DNA of 55,888 bases from an uncultured Collinsella sp. Lineage in GTDB: Bacteria > Actinomycetota > Coriobacteriia > Coriobacteriales > Coriobacteriaceae. Numbering within the stretch: the stretch's first letter is position 1; each line of letters starts with the position of its first letter. The position numbers and the translations under genes are program-made. The notes below the pieces were generated by a model. It saw only the letters and a program-made list of their open reading frames with translations. It made no database searches and was not told the origin of the DNA. Location: NCBI GenBank assembly GCA_905199225.1, contig CAJKFS010000012.1, positions 1-55,888 of the forward strand, in the 5' to 3' direction. Shown piece after piece: positions 8,273 through 16,607 of this stretch.

Positions 8273-10915
8273 ATGTTAGATAGATTTACCGATCGCGCGC
8301 GTAAGGTCATGTCGATGGCCAAGCAAGAGGCGCTCGATCTTCATTCAAATAAGGTGGGCACCGAGCACCTGCTGCTCGCGCTTGCCAAGGAGGACGAGGG
8401 CATTGCCGCCGAGGCGCTGCGCTCGCTCGACATCTCCTACGATGACATCATGGATACTCTCAAAGAGGTCCAGACCACGGTCCCCGAGCCCAGTGAGGAG
8501 ACCGAGGCGGCCAAGCTCGCCTTTACGCCGCTCGTCATTAGCGTGATGGAGCGTTCGTTCCGCGTGGCGCGTGAGAACAACCAGACCTACGTGTCGACCG
8601 AGCACCTGCTCATCGGTATCGTCGAAGAGGGCAACGGCATGGCCATGGACATCCTCATGCGCCTGGGTGTGTCGTCCGCCTCCATCAAAAAGGCTATCGA
8701 GAAACTCACTGCCAAGGACCAGGACAAGAAGCGTCCGCTCGCCGGCGCCGGTGCTGGTCGTCCCGGTGCGGGCCTGCCGTTCTTTAGCGGCTCGGATGCC
8801 TCTCAGCAAAAGGGGAGCGGCACCGACACGCTCAAGCAGTTCGCCACCAACCTCACTCAAAAGGCGCGCGACGGCGAGCTCGATCCCGTGATTGGCCGCG
8901 AAAAGGAAGTCCAGCGCATGATGGAGATCCTTTCGCGCCGCACCAAGAACAACCCGCTTATCCTGGGCGACCCCGGCGTGGGCAAGACGGCCATCGTCGA
9001 GGGCCTGGCGCAGCAGATCGCTGCCGGCAACGTGCCCGAGAATCTCATGAACCAGAACATCTGGACGCTCGACCTGCCGGGCCTCGTTGCGGGCGCCAAG
9101 TATCGCGGTGAGTTTGAGGAGCGCCTCAAGAACGTGATCCAGGAGGCCACCGAGGCTGACGACGTCATCCTGTTTATTGACGAGATGCACACCATCATCG
9201 GTGCCGGTTCTGCCGAGGGCTCCATCGACGCGAGCTCCATGCTCAAGCCCGTGCTTGCACGCGGTGCCTTCCAGATTATTGGCGCCACTACGGCCGAGGA
9301 ATTCCGCAAGTACCTCACCAAAGACCCAGCCTTCGAGCGTCGCTTCCAGACTATCGATGTCGAGGAGCCGAGCGTCGAGGACACCGTCAAGATCCTGACC
9401 GCGCTTAAGCCGCGCTACGAGGAGCACCACCATGTGCGCTACACGCAGGGCGCTATCGAGGCTGCCGCGAACCTTTCCAACCGCTACATCCAGGATCGCT
9501 TCCTGCCCGATAAGGCCATCGACCTCATCGACGAGGCCGGTGCCCGCGCTCGCATCGCCGCGAATCGTGCGCCCGAGCCGGTGCGCGAGGCCGAGCATCG
9601 CATAGAGGAGCTCAAGGCCGCCGCGCAGGAGGCCACCGAGAGCGACGACATGAACAAGGCCGCCGAGATCACCGAGCAGCAGAAGGCCGCCGAGATTGAG
9701 CTCGCCGAGGCCAAGGCCGCCTGGACCGCCGAGCTCGACGCCAGCCCGCTCACCATCGACGTGAGTCAGATTGCCGACATCGTGTCCGTGACCTCTGGCG
9801 TGCCGGTTTCCTCGCTCACCGAGAGCGAGAGCCGTCGCCTGCTGCAGACCGAAAGCGTGCTCAAGACCCGCATTATCGGCCAGGACGAGGCCGTCGAGGC
9901 CGTCGCCAAGGCCGTGCGCCGCAGCCGCTCGCCGCTCAAGGACCCGCGTCGTCCCGGTGGTAGCTTTATCTTCCTTGGTCCCACCGGCACAGGCAAGACC
10001 GAGCTCGCCAAGACGCTCGCCGAGTATCTCTTTGGCAGCAAGGACGCGCTCATCAGCTTCGATATGTCGGAGTTTGGCAGTGAGTTCGAGGTCTCCAAGC
10101 TCATCGGTAGCCCCCCGGGCTATGTGGGCCACGACGAGGGCGGCCAGCTCACCAAGGCTGTTCGCCGTCACCCGTACTCGGTCGTGCTGTTCGACGAGAT
10201 TGAGAAGGCGCACCCCGACATCTTCAATATCCTGCTGCAGGTGTTGGAGGAGGGCCGTCTGACCGATAGCCAGGGCAAGACGGTCGACTTCCGCAATACG
10301 GTGATCATCATGACGTCAAACGTGGGCGCCCGCGAGATCGCGCAGGATGCGAGCGTTGGCTTTGGCACCACCGGCGAGCAGGGCCTCACCTCGAGTGAGA
10401 TCCGCGGCCGCGCGATGGGCGAGCTCAAGCGCCTGTTCCGCCCCGAGCTGCTCAACCGTATCGACGACATCGTGGTGTTCCAGAAGCTCTCGGGCGAGAA
10501 CCTGACCAAGATTGCGCACCTGCTGGTGGACGATCTGCGCCAGCGCCTGATCGCAAACGGCATGAACATCAAGCTTACCGATGCGGCCTACGACAAGATT
10601 GTGGCGGAGGGTACCGACCTCACCAACGGCGCGCGTCCGCTGCGTCGTGCCATCCAAAAGCTCATCGAGGATCCGCTGTCCGAGGAACTGCTGGCTGGCG
10701 AGTGGGGCGAGGGCGATACCGTCCTGTGCGACGTGGCCGATGGCAAGTTTGTCTTTAGCCGCGGCACGGGCGAGATCCCGGCACCGCGTCCGGCGGGCAC
10801 GCTTGGTGGCGATACCGCCCCGGCGGTACCGCACACCGGCAACGCCGCGCCCGTGAGCGGCGGCGTGACCTCGGGCCCCGGCGGCATGATGCAATCCGGT
10901 TCCGGCGCGCTGTAG
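8273..10915 (+). CDS. clpC: ATP-dependent Clp protease ATP-binding subunit ClpC
   Basis: An 880-residue Hsp100 unfoldase that feeds substrates to ClpP. Order: Clp N-domain repeats (1-145, beginning MLDRFTDRARKVM), AAA+ domain 1 with Walker A GDPGVGKT near residue 232, a short coiled middle segment with a UVR-like pattern (about 435-480), AAA+ domain 2 with GPTGTGKT near 569, and a VGF tripeptide near 700 in the place of the ClpP-docking loop. The middle segment is far too short for ClpB. The last 35 residues are a Gly/Pro/Ala-rich tail beyond the conserved fold. The ATG at 8273 follows AAGGAAA. No CIRCE, CtsR or HAIR operator was recognised in 8081-8272; an imperfect hairpin with TTTT sits at about 8212-8243. 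Confidence 0.95.
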   Translation: MLDRFTDRARKVMSMAKQEALDLHSNKVGTEHLLLALAKEDEGIAAEALRSLDISYDDIMDTLKEVQTTVPEPSEETEAAKLAFTPLVISVMERSFRVARENNQTYVSTEHLLIGIVEEGNGMAMDILMRLGVSSASIKKAIEKLTAKDQDKKRPLAGAGAGRPGAGLPFFSGSDASQQKGSGTDTLKQFATNLTQKARDGELDPVIGREKEVQRMMEILSRRTKNNPLILGDPGVGKTAIVEGLAQQIAAGNVPENLMNQNIWTLDLPGLVAGAKYRGEFEERLKNVIQEATEADDVILFIDEMHTIIGAGSAEGSIDASSMLKPVLARGAFQIIGATTAEEFRKYLTKDPAFERRFQTIDVEEPSVEDTVKILTALKPRYEEHHHVRYTQGAIEAAANLSNRYIQDRFLPDKAIDLIDEAGARARIAANRAPEPVREAEHRIEELKAAAQEATESDDMNKAAEITEQQKAAEIELAEAKAAWTAELDASPLTIDVSQIADIVSVTSGVPVSSLTESESRRLLQTESVLKTRIIGQDEAVEAVAKAVRRSRSPLKDPRRPGGSFIFLGPTGTGKTELAKTLAEYLFGSKDALISFDMSEFGSEFEVSKLIGSPPGYVGHDEGGQLTKAVRRHPYSVVLFDEIEKAHPDIFNILLQVLEEGRLTDSQGKTVDFRNTVIIMTSNVGAREIAQDASVGFGTTGEQGLTSSEIRGRAMGELKRLFRPELLNRIDDIVVFQKLSGENLTKIAHLLVDDLRQRLIANGMNIKLTDAAYDKIVAEGTDLTNGARPLRRAIQKLIEDPLSEELLAGEWGEGDTVLCDVADGKFVFSRGTGEIPAPRPAGTLGGDTAPAVPHTGNAAPVSGGVTSGPGGMMQSGSGAL

Positions 10916-10940
10916 GGCGTGGCGACAATTTGATACGCGC

Positions 10941-10975
10941 AATCGAGGCGCTCCGGAAAGGGCGCCTCGATTTGT
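10941..10975 (+). terminator. Terminator after clpC
   Basis: AATCGAGGCGC (10941-10951) and GCGCCTCGATT (10962-10972) are perfect inverted repeats 26 nt after the clpC stop. The T-run is short (TTTG). The remainder of 10976-11129 is a promoter region for pepD without a clear hexamer pair. Confidence 0.7.
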
Positions 10976-11129
10976 AGAGCTGCGGAAGTTGTGACCGTTA
11001 CGCTATACGGTCCACCGTTAGCCGATGATGCGAGGGCGCTCGGCGTTTTCGACTGGTTTATGCACGCAAAGTCTGGGAATATACAAGTCGCATGTCTTAC
11101 TGTCTAACCAGTTGCGCCAAGGAGGCACC

Positions 11130-12587
11130 ATGGACTACAAGATTACCGGCTACGAGCCCGCCCAGCTGTTCCATTTCTTTGAGGAGGTCAGCGCGATCCC
11201 CCGTGGGTCTGGCAACGAGAAGGGCATCAGCGATTTCCTGGTTGCGTTTGCCAAGGAGCGCGGTCTCGATGTGTACCAGGACGAGGTCTACAACGTCATC
11301 ATTCGCAAGCCCGCATCTGCCGGTGCCGAGAATGCCCCGACCGTGATGCTGCAGGGCCACATCGATATGGTGTGCGACAAGTTGGGCTCCGTTGAGCACG
11401 ACTTTACGACCGATGGTATCGACCTGGTCGTCAAGGACGGCGTCCTCACCGCTAACGGCACCACTCTGGGCGCCGACAACGGTATTGCCGTCGCGCTTAT
11501 GCTTACCGTGCTCAACGACGATTCGATTACCCATCCGGCCCTCGAGTGCGTGTTCACCACCGACGAGGAGACTGGCCTGGTCGGCGCCGAGACGCTCGAC
11601 AAGTCCCAGATTAGCGCCCGCACCATGATCAACCTTGACTCCGAGGAAGAGGGCGTTGCCACCGTCAGCTGTGCCGGCGGCGTCGTCGTTACCTACACCT
11701 GCCCGATCGCGCGCGAGCACAAGACCGGTAGCACCCTCACGCTCGACATCTCCGGCCTGCTGGGCGGCCACTCCGGCAGCGATATCAACCTGGAGCGCGG
11801 CAACGGCAACCTCATCATGGCCCGCATCATCGACCGCCTGATGGTTGCCGGCGAGCCCGCCATCGTTAGCTTTAACGGCGGCACCAAGGACAACGCCATC
11901 AACCGTGAGTGCAAGGCTGTTCTGGTCTACGCCGACCACGCTGCCGCCGAGGCCGCGGCCCAGATCGCAAAGGGCATCATCGCCGACGTCACTGCCGAGC
12001 TCGAGGTCTTCGACCCCGGCTTTACTTGCACCGTCGAGATTGCCGACGACGCCGAGGTTGAGGCCATGGACCAGAAGTCCGCGCTTGCCCTCATCCGCGC
12101 CCTGCGCCTTGCCCCTAACGGCGTGATTCGCCGCAACGTCGCCACCGACGGCTCCGTCGAGGTTTCCTCCAACATCGGCGTGGTCGCCACCTCCGATGAC
12201 GAGGTCAAGATTATGCTGTCCCCGCGCTCTTCGATCACCTCGCTGCAGAACGAGTTCAAGGACCGTCTGCAGACGCTGGCCGATGTCCTGGGCTTCGACG
12301 CCAAGTTTGAGTTTGAGTATCCCGGCTGGAGCTATGCCGAGCATTCGCCGGTCCGCGAAGTCTTTGTCGAGAGCTATCGAGAGCTCTTTGGCTCCGAGCT
12401 GCGCATCGAGTCCATTCACGCCGGCCTTGAGTGCGGCCTGTTTGCCGAGGCTCTGCACGGCCTGGACGCCATCGCCGTGGGCCCGACGCTCTCCGATGTC
12501 CATACCCCGGACGAGAGCATGGAGCTCGCTTCTGCCGAGCGCTTCTACGAGCTGCTCGTCGACGTCCTCAAGCGCCTCGCTGCGTAA
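11130..12587 (+). CDS. pepD: Cytosol non-specific dipeptidase (aminoacyl-histidine dipeptidase)
   Basis: A 485-residue M20 family metallopeptidase, the exact usual length of PepD, which hydrolyses dipeptides in the cytosol with two metal ions. Metal-site signatures are visible: GHIDMVCDK (first His/Asp), GADNGIAVA (bridging Asp), TTDEETGLVGA (catalytic Glu pair), NLDSEEEG, and GLECGLF and DVHTPDE near the C-terminus. The central lid domain contains GGHSGSDI. The ATG at 11130 follows a canonical AAGGAGG; an upstream start at 11025 would add about 35 unconserved residues. It is a single gene ended by a strong bidirectional terminator. Confidence 0.93.
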   Translation: MDYKITGYEPAQLFHFFEEVSAIPRGSGNEKGISDFLVAFAKERGLDVYQDEVYNVIIRKPASAGAENAPTVMLQGHIDMVCDKLGSVEHDFTTDGIDLVVKDGVLTANGTTLGADNGIAVALMLTVLNDDSITHPALECVFTTDEETGLVGAETLDKSQISARTMINLDSEEEGVATVSCAGGVVVTYTCPIAREHKTGSTLTLDISGLLGGHSGSDINLERGNGNLIMARIIDRLMVAGEPAIVSFNGGTKDNAINRECKAVLVYADHAAAEAAAQIAKGIIADVTAELEVFDPGFTCTVEIADDAEVEAMDQKSALALIRALRLAPNGVIRRNVATDGSVEVSSNIGVVATSDDEVKIMLSPRSSITSLQNEFKDRLQTLADVLGFDAKFEFEYPGWSYAEHSPVREVFVESYRELFGSELRIESIHAGLECGLFAEALHGLDAIAVGPTLSDVHTPDESMELASAERFYELLVDVLKRLAA

Positions 12588-12642
12588 AGGTTGCGCTAGC
12601 AGCAGTCCGAGTCACGTGCTAGCGGATTGCAAATGACATTAT

Positions 12643-12687
12643 GAGAGGGGGCACCCGGTCTTTTGCGACGGGTGCCCCCTCTCTTTT
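12643..12687. terminator. Bidirectional terminator between pepD and hipA
   Basis: GAGAGGGGGCACCCG (12643-12657) pairs perfectly with CGGGTGCCCCCTCTC (12669-12683), followed by TTTTG on the plus strand. It separates convergent pepD and hipA and probably serves both. Confidence 0.85.
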
Positions 12688-12714
12688 GTTTGATAATTGC
12701 GAAATTACGGCCAC

Positions 12715-14019
12715 CTAGTCCATTTCTGCCCTGATGAGGTCGAGGGCGCGCTGGCAGTTTTCGCGGACGGGGCCGAGCATATGCTCGCGCAGGTCCGCCA
12801 TGCCGGGCAGGTCGGCGTATTCGTCCATGACCTCTTCCATGCAAATGGGTACCTCGTAGGCGAGGTCCATCATGGTCGCAAAGCAAAACTTCTCGGATAG
12901 CCCGGCATCGGTGAGCGTCGCCTCCAGCGTGGGGTCGCCCATACCGTGGTATCGGCGGATAGCGCCTGGACCGATGCACCCCACACGATTTTCGCCGCCA
13001 ACGCTCATGGCAAGGCGCGCCCGGCGGCGCATGCGCTCATACGCCAAACCCGACGCGACATCGTACATTCGAGCCATCATGGCTGCGCCGTCGTTTCCAA
13101 GGAGCAGGGAATAGTTTTTCGCGTGCGCATCCGGTGCGCCGATGATGGCGTTAAAGAAAAGTATCTGCGTAAACAGATACAGGTTAAGTTGATGGTGGCT
13201 CGTATTTACGAGGAGCTCTTGAATGTCGCGTGTGGTCGGGCCGCCGTCTGCCGTGTACTTTTGGGCGGGCATCACCCCAAGTGCCTGACAGAGGTCTTCT
13301 TGATGTAGGCGCCTGATCGTTCCGTCTTTGACTTTCACGCGGTCATAGCGCTCAACAATGAGGGCAGGTTCGTCCTCAAACATACGATATTCGACGTTTG
13401 CCGTTGCGATGCCGGCGCGCTGGGCGCTTTTCATGCAGACAAACTCATTGAGAGCCTCGAGTTTAAATCCGATAACGCCATTTTTGAAAATATGCGTCGT
13501 GGGCGAGGAGCCCATGCATTCGCACCAGCGGTCGTTTATGAACGCGAGCGCGAACTTGCCCTGGTTGCCTCCAAGTGACCAACTTTCATCTAGACCCATC
13601 CACGATGCATCGCGGTCATCTCTGATCGACTTGAGACGAAGAGCAATTTCGTGGTCGTCTATAGGGCGGTATTCGCCAGCGCGATGCAGGACGGCGTCGG
13701 CATCTTCTTCGGCACAAAACTGCACTCCGCCCGGACAGTCGAGTCCGATATGGCTGAGCAACGCAACGGGATTGTTGGGCCTAACGTCGAATTCGGCGGC
13801 AATCGCTTTTCGTTGGTCCTCGCTGTCGGGTAGAAGGCCAAACAGGTACGGATTCATGACCTGTTGTCCGTATGCGCGATTCGATACGGGTATGTTGGTC
13901 GATAGGGCTGGCCCGTCATAGTCATGATCGTAGGTAAAGCTGATAAGACCGTTCTCATCTTGCGTGAGCGTTCCAGCAGGCACGCCGCAAATAATGGTCC
14001 GAAGTGATGTTCTGGCCAT
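12715..14019 (-). CDS. hipA: HipA family serine/threonine kinase toxin
   Basis: A 434-residue HipA homologue, close to the 440 residues of the Escherichia coli enzyme, which phosphorylates glutamyl-tRNA synthetase and induces persistence. Visible parts: an N-terminal subdomain (1-110), the phosphorylation loop SLGGNQGK with Ser148, ATP-binding Lys179 in THIFK, VERYDR (222-227), catalytic Asp297 in GAPDAHAKN, and metal-binding Asp320 in RMYDVASG. All line up in spacing with HipA (S150, K181, D309, D332), so the kinase looks intact. It starts 3 nt after hipB ends, with its ribosome binding site GAAGGGAAA inside the hipB tail. Substrate is inferred from the family, not proven. Confidence 0.9.
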   Translation of the reverse strand: MARTSLRTIICGVPAGTLTQDENGLISFTYDHDYDGPALSTNIPVSNRAYGQQVMNPYLFGLLPDSEDQRKAIAAEFDVRPNNPVALLSHIGLDCPGGVQFCAEEDADAVLHRAGEYRPIDDHEIALRLKSIRDDRDASWMGLDESWSLGGNQGKFALAFINDRWCECMGSSPTTHIFKNGVIGFKLEALNEFVCMKSAQRAGIATANVEYRMFEDEPALIVERYDRVKVKDGTIRRLHQEDLCQALGVMPAQKYTADGGPTTRDIQELLVNTSHHQLNLYLFTQILFFNAIIGAPDAHAKNYSLLLGNDGAAMMARMYDVASGLAYERMRRRARLAMSVGGENRVGCIGPGAIRRYHGMGDPTLEATLTDAGLSEKFCFATMMDLAYEVPICMEEVMDEYADLPGMADLREHMLGPVRENCQRALDLIRAEMD

Positions 14020-14022
14020 TGG

Positions 14023-14493
14023 CTATTTCCCTTCGGGCTTGGTTTTGCTAGATGCGTTTGCGGCAATCGAGACTCCGAGATTGGACATGGCGAAATCGGC
14101 GAAGACCTCGTCGTAGAGTGCGGATGTAAAGGGGACATCTGGAAGAGCCGGAATGGCGGTACTACGACGGTTGCGATGATGAGGACGTTGAGTGTGATGG
14201 CGCCTGGGGATGCTGCGAGGCAGCGGATTGGCATGCGGGGCGTCGACTGGTCGCTCGTTTTTCGCTTCGCCGATATCCCCTTGTGCTGCGAGTGCCAGTC
14301 CAAGAGCGTCGAAAATCGCCAGCAACTTGTCGAGTCGAATGCCGGTGGCGTCTCCTAGCTCGAGCGATGCGAGCAGGCGCTCCGAAACACCGGCCTTTTT
14401 GGCGAGGGCGGCACGGGTGAGACCCTGAGTCTCGCGTGCCTGGCGCACGTAGATGCCAGCTTGGCGCGGTGTGGTGATGGGAAGGGTATCCAC
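14023..14493 (-). CDS. hipB: HipB-like helix-turn-helix antitoxin
   Basis: A 156-residue protein with a Cro/CI helix-turn-helix at residues 11-70 (IYVRQARETQGLTRAALAKK, then AGVSERLLASLELG). HipB antitoxins normally neutralise HipA and repress their own operon. The C-terminal 80 residues are Pro/Arg/His-rich and longer than in E. coli HipB (88 residues); the extra tail may contact HipA. The start is a GTG with TAGGAG ahead of it. Inverted repeats immediately upstream (14509-14549) are the probable operator. Confidence 0.82.
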   Translation of the reverse strand: MDTLPITTPRQAGIYVRQARETQGLTRAALAKKAGVSERLLASLELGDATGIRLDKLLAIFDALGLALAAQGDIGEAKNERPVDAPHANPLPRSIPRRHHTQRPHHRNRRSTAIPALPDVPFTSALYDEVFADFAMSNLGVSIAANASSKTKPEGK

Positions 14494-14508
14494 GGCGATC
14501 TCCTAACG

Positions 14509-14549
14509 TGCAGACTTTTGCATCATAGTATGACATGCAAAAGTCTGCA
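14509..14549. promoter_or_regulatory. hipBA operator (15-11-15 inverted repeat)
   Basis: TGCAGACTTTTGCAT (14509-14523) and ATGCAAAAGTCTGCA (14535-14549) are perfect inverted repeats 15 bp upstream of hipB. A third copy of the half-site with one change (ATGCAAAACTCTGCA, 14562-14576) follows inside the mntP terminator. HipB proteins bind palindromes of this kind. The repeats are seen; the binding is inferred. Confidence 0.75.
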
Positions 14550-14584
14550 TGAAAAGGCCTCATGCAAAACTCTGCATGAGGCCT
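14550..14584 (-). terminator. mntP terminator carrying a hipBA half-site
   Basis: On the minus strand AGGCCTCATGCA, a 6-nt loop and TGCATGAGGCCT form a perfect 12-bp stem (plus coordinates 14555-14584) followed by TTTTC, 30 nt after the mntP stop. The loop and inner stem contain a near-copy of the hipBA operator half-site. Confidence 0.75.
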
Positions 14585-14613
14585 CATCCGGACGTTTAGT
14601 TTTGAAGGGTGTT

Positions 14614-15192
14614 TTACAGCGCCAAAATCCCCAGATGCTCCAGCAAAATCTTGAGGCCGATGAGGACGAGCACGACGCCACCCACGATGGTGGCGGGCTT
14701 TTCGTAGCGCGCGCCAAAGGTGTGGCCGATCGCTACGCCGGCAACGGAGAAGACAAAGGTCGTGATGCCAATGAGCGACACGGCGGGAACGATATCGACC
14801 GAGAGCGCGGCAAACGAGATGCCCACGGCAAGCGCGTCAATCGAGGTGGCGATGGCAAGGATTAGATATTCGCCCAGGTCGATCTTTTCGGCATCCTTGC
14901 CGTCGCCTTCGTTCTCGTCCTCAGTAAAGGCTTCCCACAGCATCTTGCCGCCGATAAAGGCGAGCAGGATAAAGGCGATCCAGTGGTCGATGGGGCTGAT
15001 GATGCCCATGAACTGGCTACCAAGGGCCCACCCAATTACGGGCATGCCGGCCTGAAAACCGCCAAAGAACAGGCCGAGCACCACGGCGACTTTAAGGTTG
15101 ATTTTCTTCATGCCAAGGCCTTTGCAGATGGAAACGGCAAAGGCGTCCATCGAAAGGCCAACGGCGAGCAACACGAGCTCTGCGAGTCCCAT
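14614..15192 (-). CDS. mntP: Manganese efflux pump MntP
   Basis: A 192-residue membrane protein of the MntP (DUF204) family, which exports Mn(II) and protects from manganese excess. Six transmembrane helices in two inverted halves can be read: 3-24, 37-60, 67-88, then after an acidic loop (EDENEGDG) 106-127, 132-155 and 165-185. The conserved acidic positions are in the repeats SMDAFAVSICKG and SIDALAVGISFA. The ATG at 15192 follows GAGAGGGAG and matches the family N-terminus MGLAELVLLAVGLSMDAF; an upstream in-frame start lies inside the riboswitch. Expression is likely set by the manganese riboswitch at 15246-15379. Confidence 0.93.
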   Translation of the reverse strand: MGLAELVLLAVGLSMDAFAVSICKGLGMKKINLKVAVVLGLFFGGFQAGMPVIGWALGSQFMGIISPIDHWIAFILLAFIGGKMLWEAFTEDENEGDGKDAEKIDLGEYLILAIATSIDALAVGISFAALSVDIVPAVSLIGITTFVFSVAGVAIGHTFGARYEKPATIVGGVVLVLIGLKILLEHLGILAL

Positions 15193-15245
15193 AGTCTGGC
15201 TCCCTCTCTGCGGGCGGGCCCGCGTGTACCTCTTGGGAGAGTAAC

Positions 15246-15379
15246 AAAAAAGACCCGTGGCGTACGCGTTGTGCGCACAGCCACGAGTCTCGTTCATTAA
15301 GGCAAGCCAGACCGCATCGGCCAGTATGTTGACTTGCCGCGCCACCGGAGGCGAACCCGGTCACGCGACTACTCCCTCA
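15246..15379 (-). promoter_or_regulatory. yybP-ykoY manganese riboswitch controlling mntP
   Basis: Read on the minus strand, the leader has the family's hallmark elements in order: GAGGGAGTAG near the 5' end, an ACCGG/CCGGT hairpin, GTCAACATACTGG, a GGCAAG/CTTGCC stem and AACGAGAC. It ends in an expression-platform hairpin: GACTCGTGGC pairs with GCCACGGGTC (plus 15252-15289), then six T residues (15246-15251). This class senses Mn(II) and switches on manganese exporters. Its position 53 nt upstream of mntP fits. Identification is by eye from the consensus; a covariance search would settle it. Confidence 0.85.
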
Positions 15380-15475
15380 TTTATGCGAACCCCGATGCTA
15401 CCACATGAACAGCTCATTTGGATTGGGGCTCTCGGCTGTGTTCGCTCATTCTGTAAGCATCGGATTTCGCAAGCG

Positions 15476-15505
15476 TTGCGGGGACAAACCGTGAGAAACT
15501 ATTTA
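15476..15505 (+). promoter_or_regulatory. Candidate promoter of the disA operon
   Basis: TTGCGG (15476-15481), an 18-nt spacer, then TATTTA (15500-15505), 35 nt before the disA start. The -35 is only a partial match to the consensus. It diverges from the mntP leader. Confidence 0.4.
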
Positions 15506-15539
15506 GCGTTTATGGAGCGTATACGATGGGAGCGATGCC

Positions 15540-16607
15540 TTGGATAAGAACGAGCTGCAAAAGCGTATGGAACAGGCCATCCGCCTGACGGCACCTGGTC
15601 AGCCGATCCGCACCGCCCTCGACATGATCATCGCCGGTCACCTGGGCGCCCTTATCTGCGTCGGCGACACCGAAAACGTGCTCGCTGCCGGTAATGACGG
15701 CTTCCCGCTCAACATTTCGTTTACCTCGAACCGCCTGTTCGAGCTCTCCAAGATGGACGGCGCCATCGTCATCGATGGCGACCTCACCCAGATCCTGCGC
15801 GCCAACTTCCACCTCAATCCCGATCCCTCGCTCGCCACGAGTGAGACGGGCATGCGTCACCGTACTGCCGCTCGCATGTCGGTGCTCACCGATGCCATCG
15901 TGATCTCGGTTTCGGCCCGTCGTGCCGTCGTCAACGTGTACGTCCACGGCAAGAGCTACGAGATCCAGCCCGTCACCACCATCATGAGCTCGGTCAACCA
16001 GCTCGTCGCCACGCTCCAGACCACCCGTCAGTCGCTCGATCGCTCCCTGCTGCGCCTGACGGCCCTCGAGCTCGACGACTACGTTACGCTTGCCGACATT
16101 ACCGGTATTTTCTCGAGCTTCGAGATCATGCAGCAGGCAAAGACCGAGCTTAAGGATTGCATCGTCAAGCTGGGTAACCAGGGTAAGCTCGTGCAGATGC
16201 AGCTCGAGCAGCTCGCGGGCTCCAGCATGGATACCGAATACGACTTGATGATCCGCGACTACGCAAGCGATTCCTCTGAGGCCAACGCCGAGAAGATTCG
16301 CGCCGAGCTGAGCCGCATGACGCCTAAGGACCTGTCCGACCCGCAACACGTGGCGGCGGTTCTGGGCTACGACGACCTGGACGAGGACTCCGTCATGACA
16401 CCGCTGGGCCTGCGCACGCTTTCGCGCGTGTCCGTCGTGCGCGACGGCGTGGCCGAGAAGATCGTCGACGAATACGGCTCGTTGCAGGAGCTCATGGACG
16501 ACATCAGCGAGGATCCGGAGCGTCTGGGCGACTTTGGCGTCAACAACCCTGCCATTCTTGCGGACTCGCTGTACCGCATGAAGGGCACCAAACAGGGGAA
16601 CGCATAA
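15540..16607 (+). CDS. disA: DNA integrity scanning diadenylate cyclase DisA
   Basis: A 355-residue protein (family about 357) that makes cyclic di-AMP from two ATP and halts on branched DNA. The DAC domain spans residues 10-150 with the catalytic motifs DGA (73-75) and RHRT (106-109); a helical linker and a C-terminal helix-hairpin-helix DNA-binding domain (LGLRTLSRVSVVRDGVAEKI) follow. The start is an unusual TTG at 15540, chosen because GGGAG lies 7 nt upstream and the nearby ATG codons are out of frame. The stop codon overlaps the ispD ATG by one base (TAATG), so translation is coupled. Confidence 0.95.
   Translation: MDKNELQKRMEQAIRLTAPGQPIRTALDMIIAGHLGALICVGDTENVLAAGNDGFPLNISFTSNRLFELSKMDGAIVIDGDLTQILRANFHLNPDPSLATSETGMRHRTAARMSVLTDAIVISVSARRAVVNVYVHGKSYEIQPVTTIMSSVNQLVATLQTTRQSLDRSLLRLTALELDDYVTLADITGIFSSFEIMQQAKTELKDCIVKLGNQGKLVQMQLEQLAGSSMDTEYDLMIRDYASDSSEANAEKIRAELSRMTPKDLSDPQHVAAVLGYDDLDEDSVMTPLGLRTLSRVSVVRDGVAEKIVDEYGSLQELMDDISEDPERLGDFGVNNPAILADSLYRMKGTKQGNA

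Noticed and set aside
8345..10213. Open frame of 622 codons opposite clpC
   Set aside because: Rich in Gly/Leu/Asp repeats from reverse-complement codon bias; no ribosome binding site or homologous motif.
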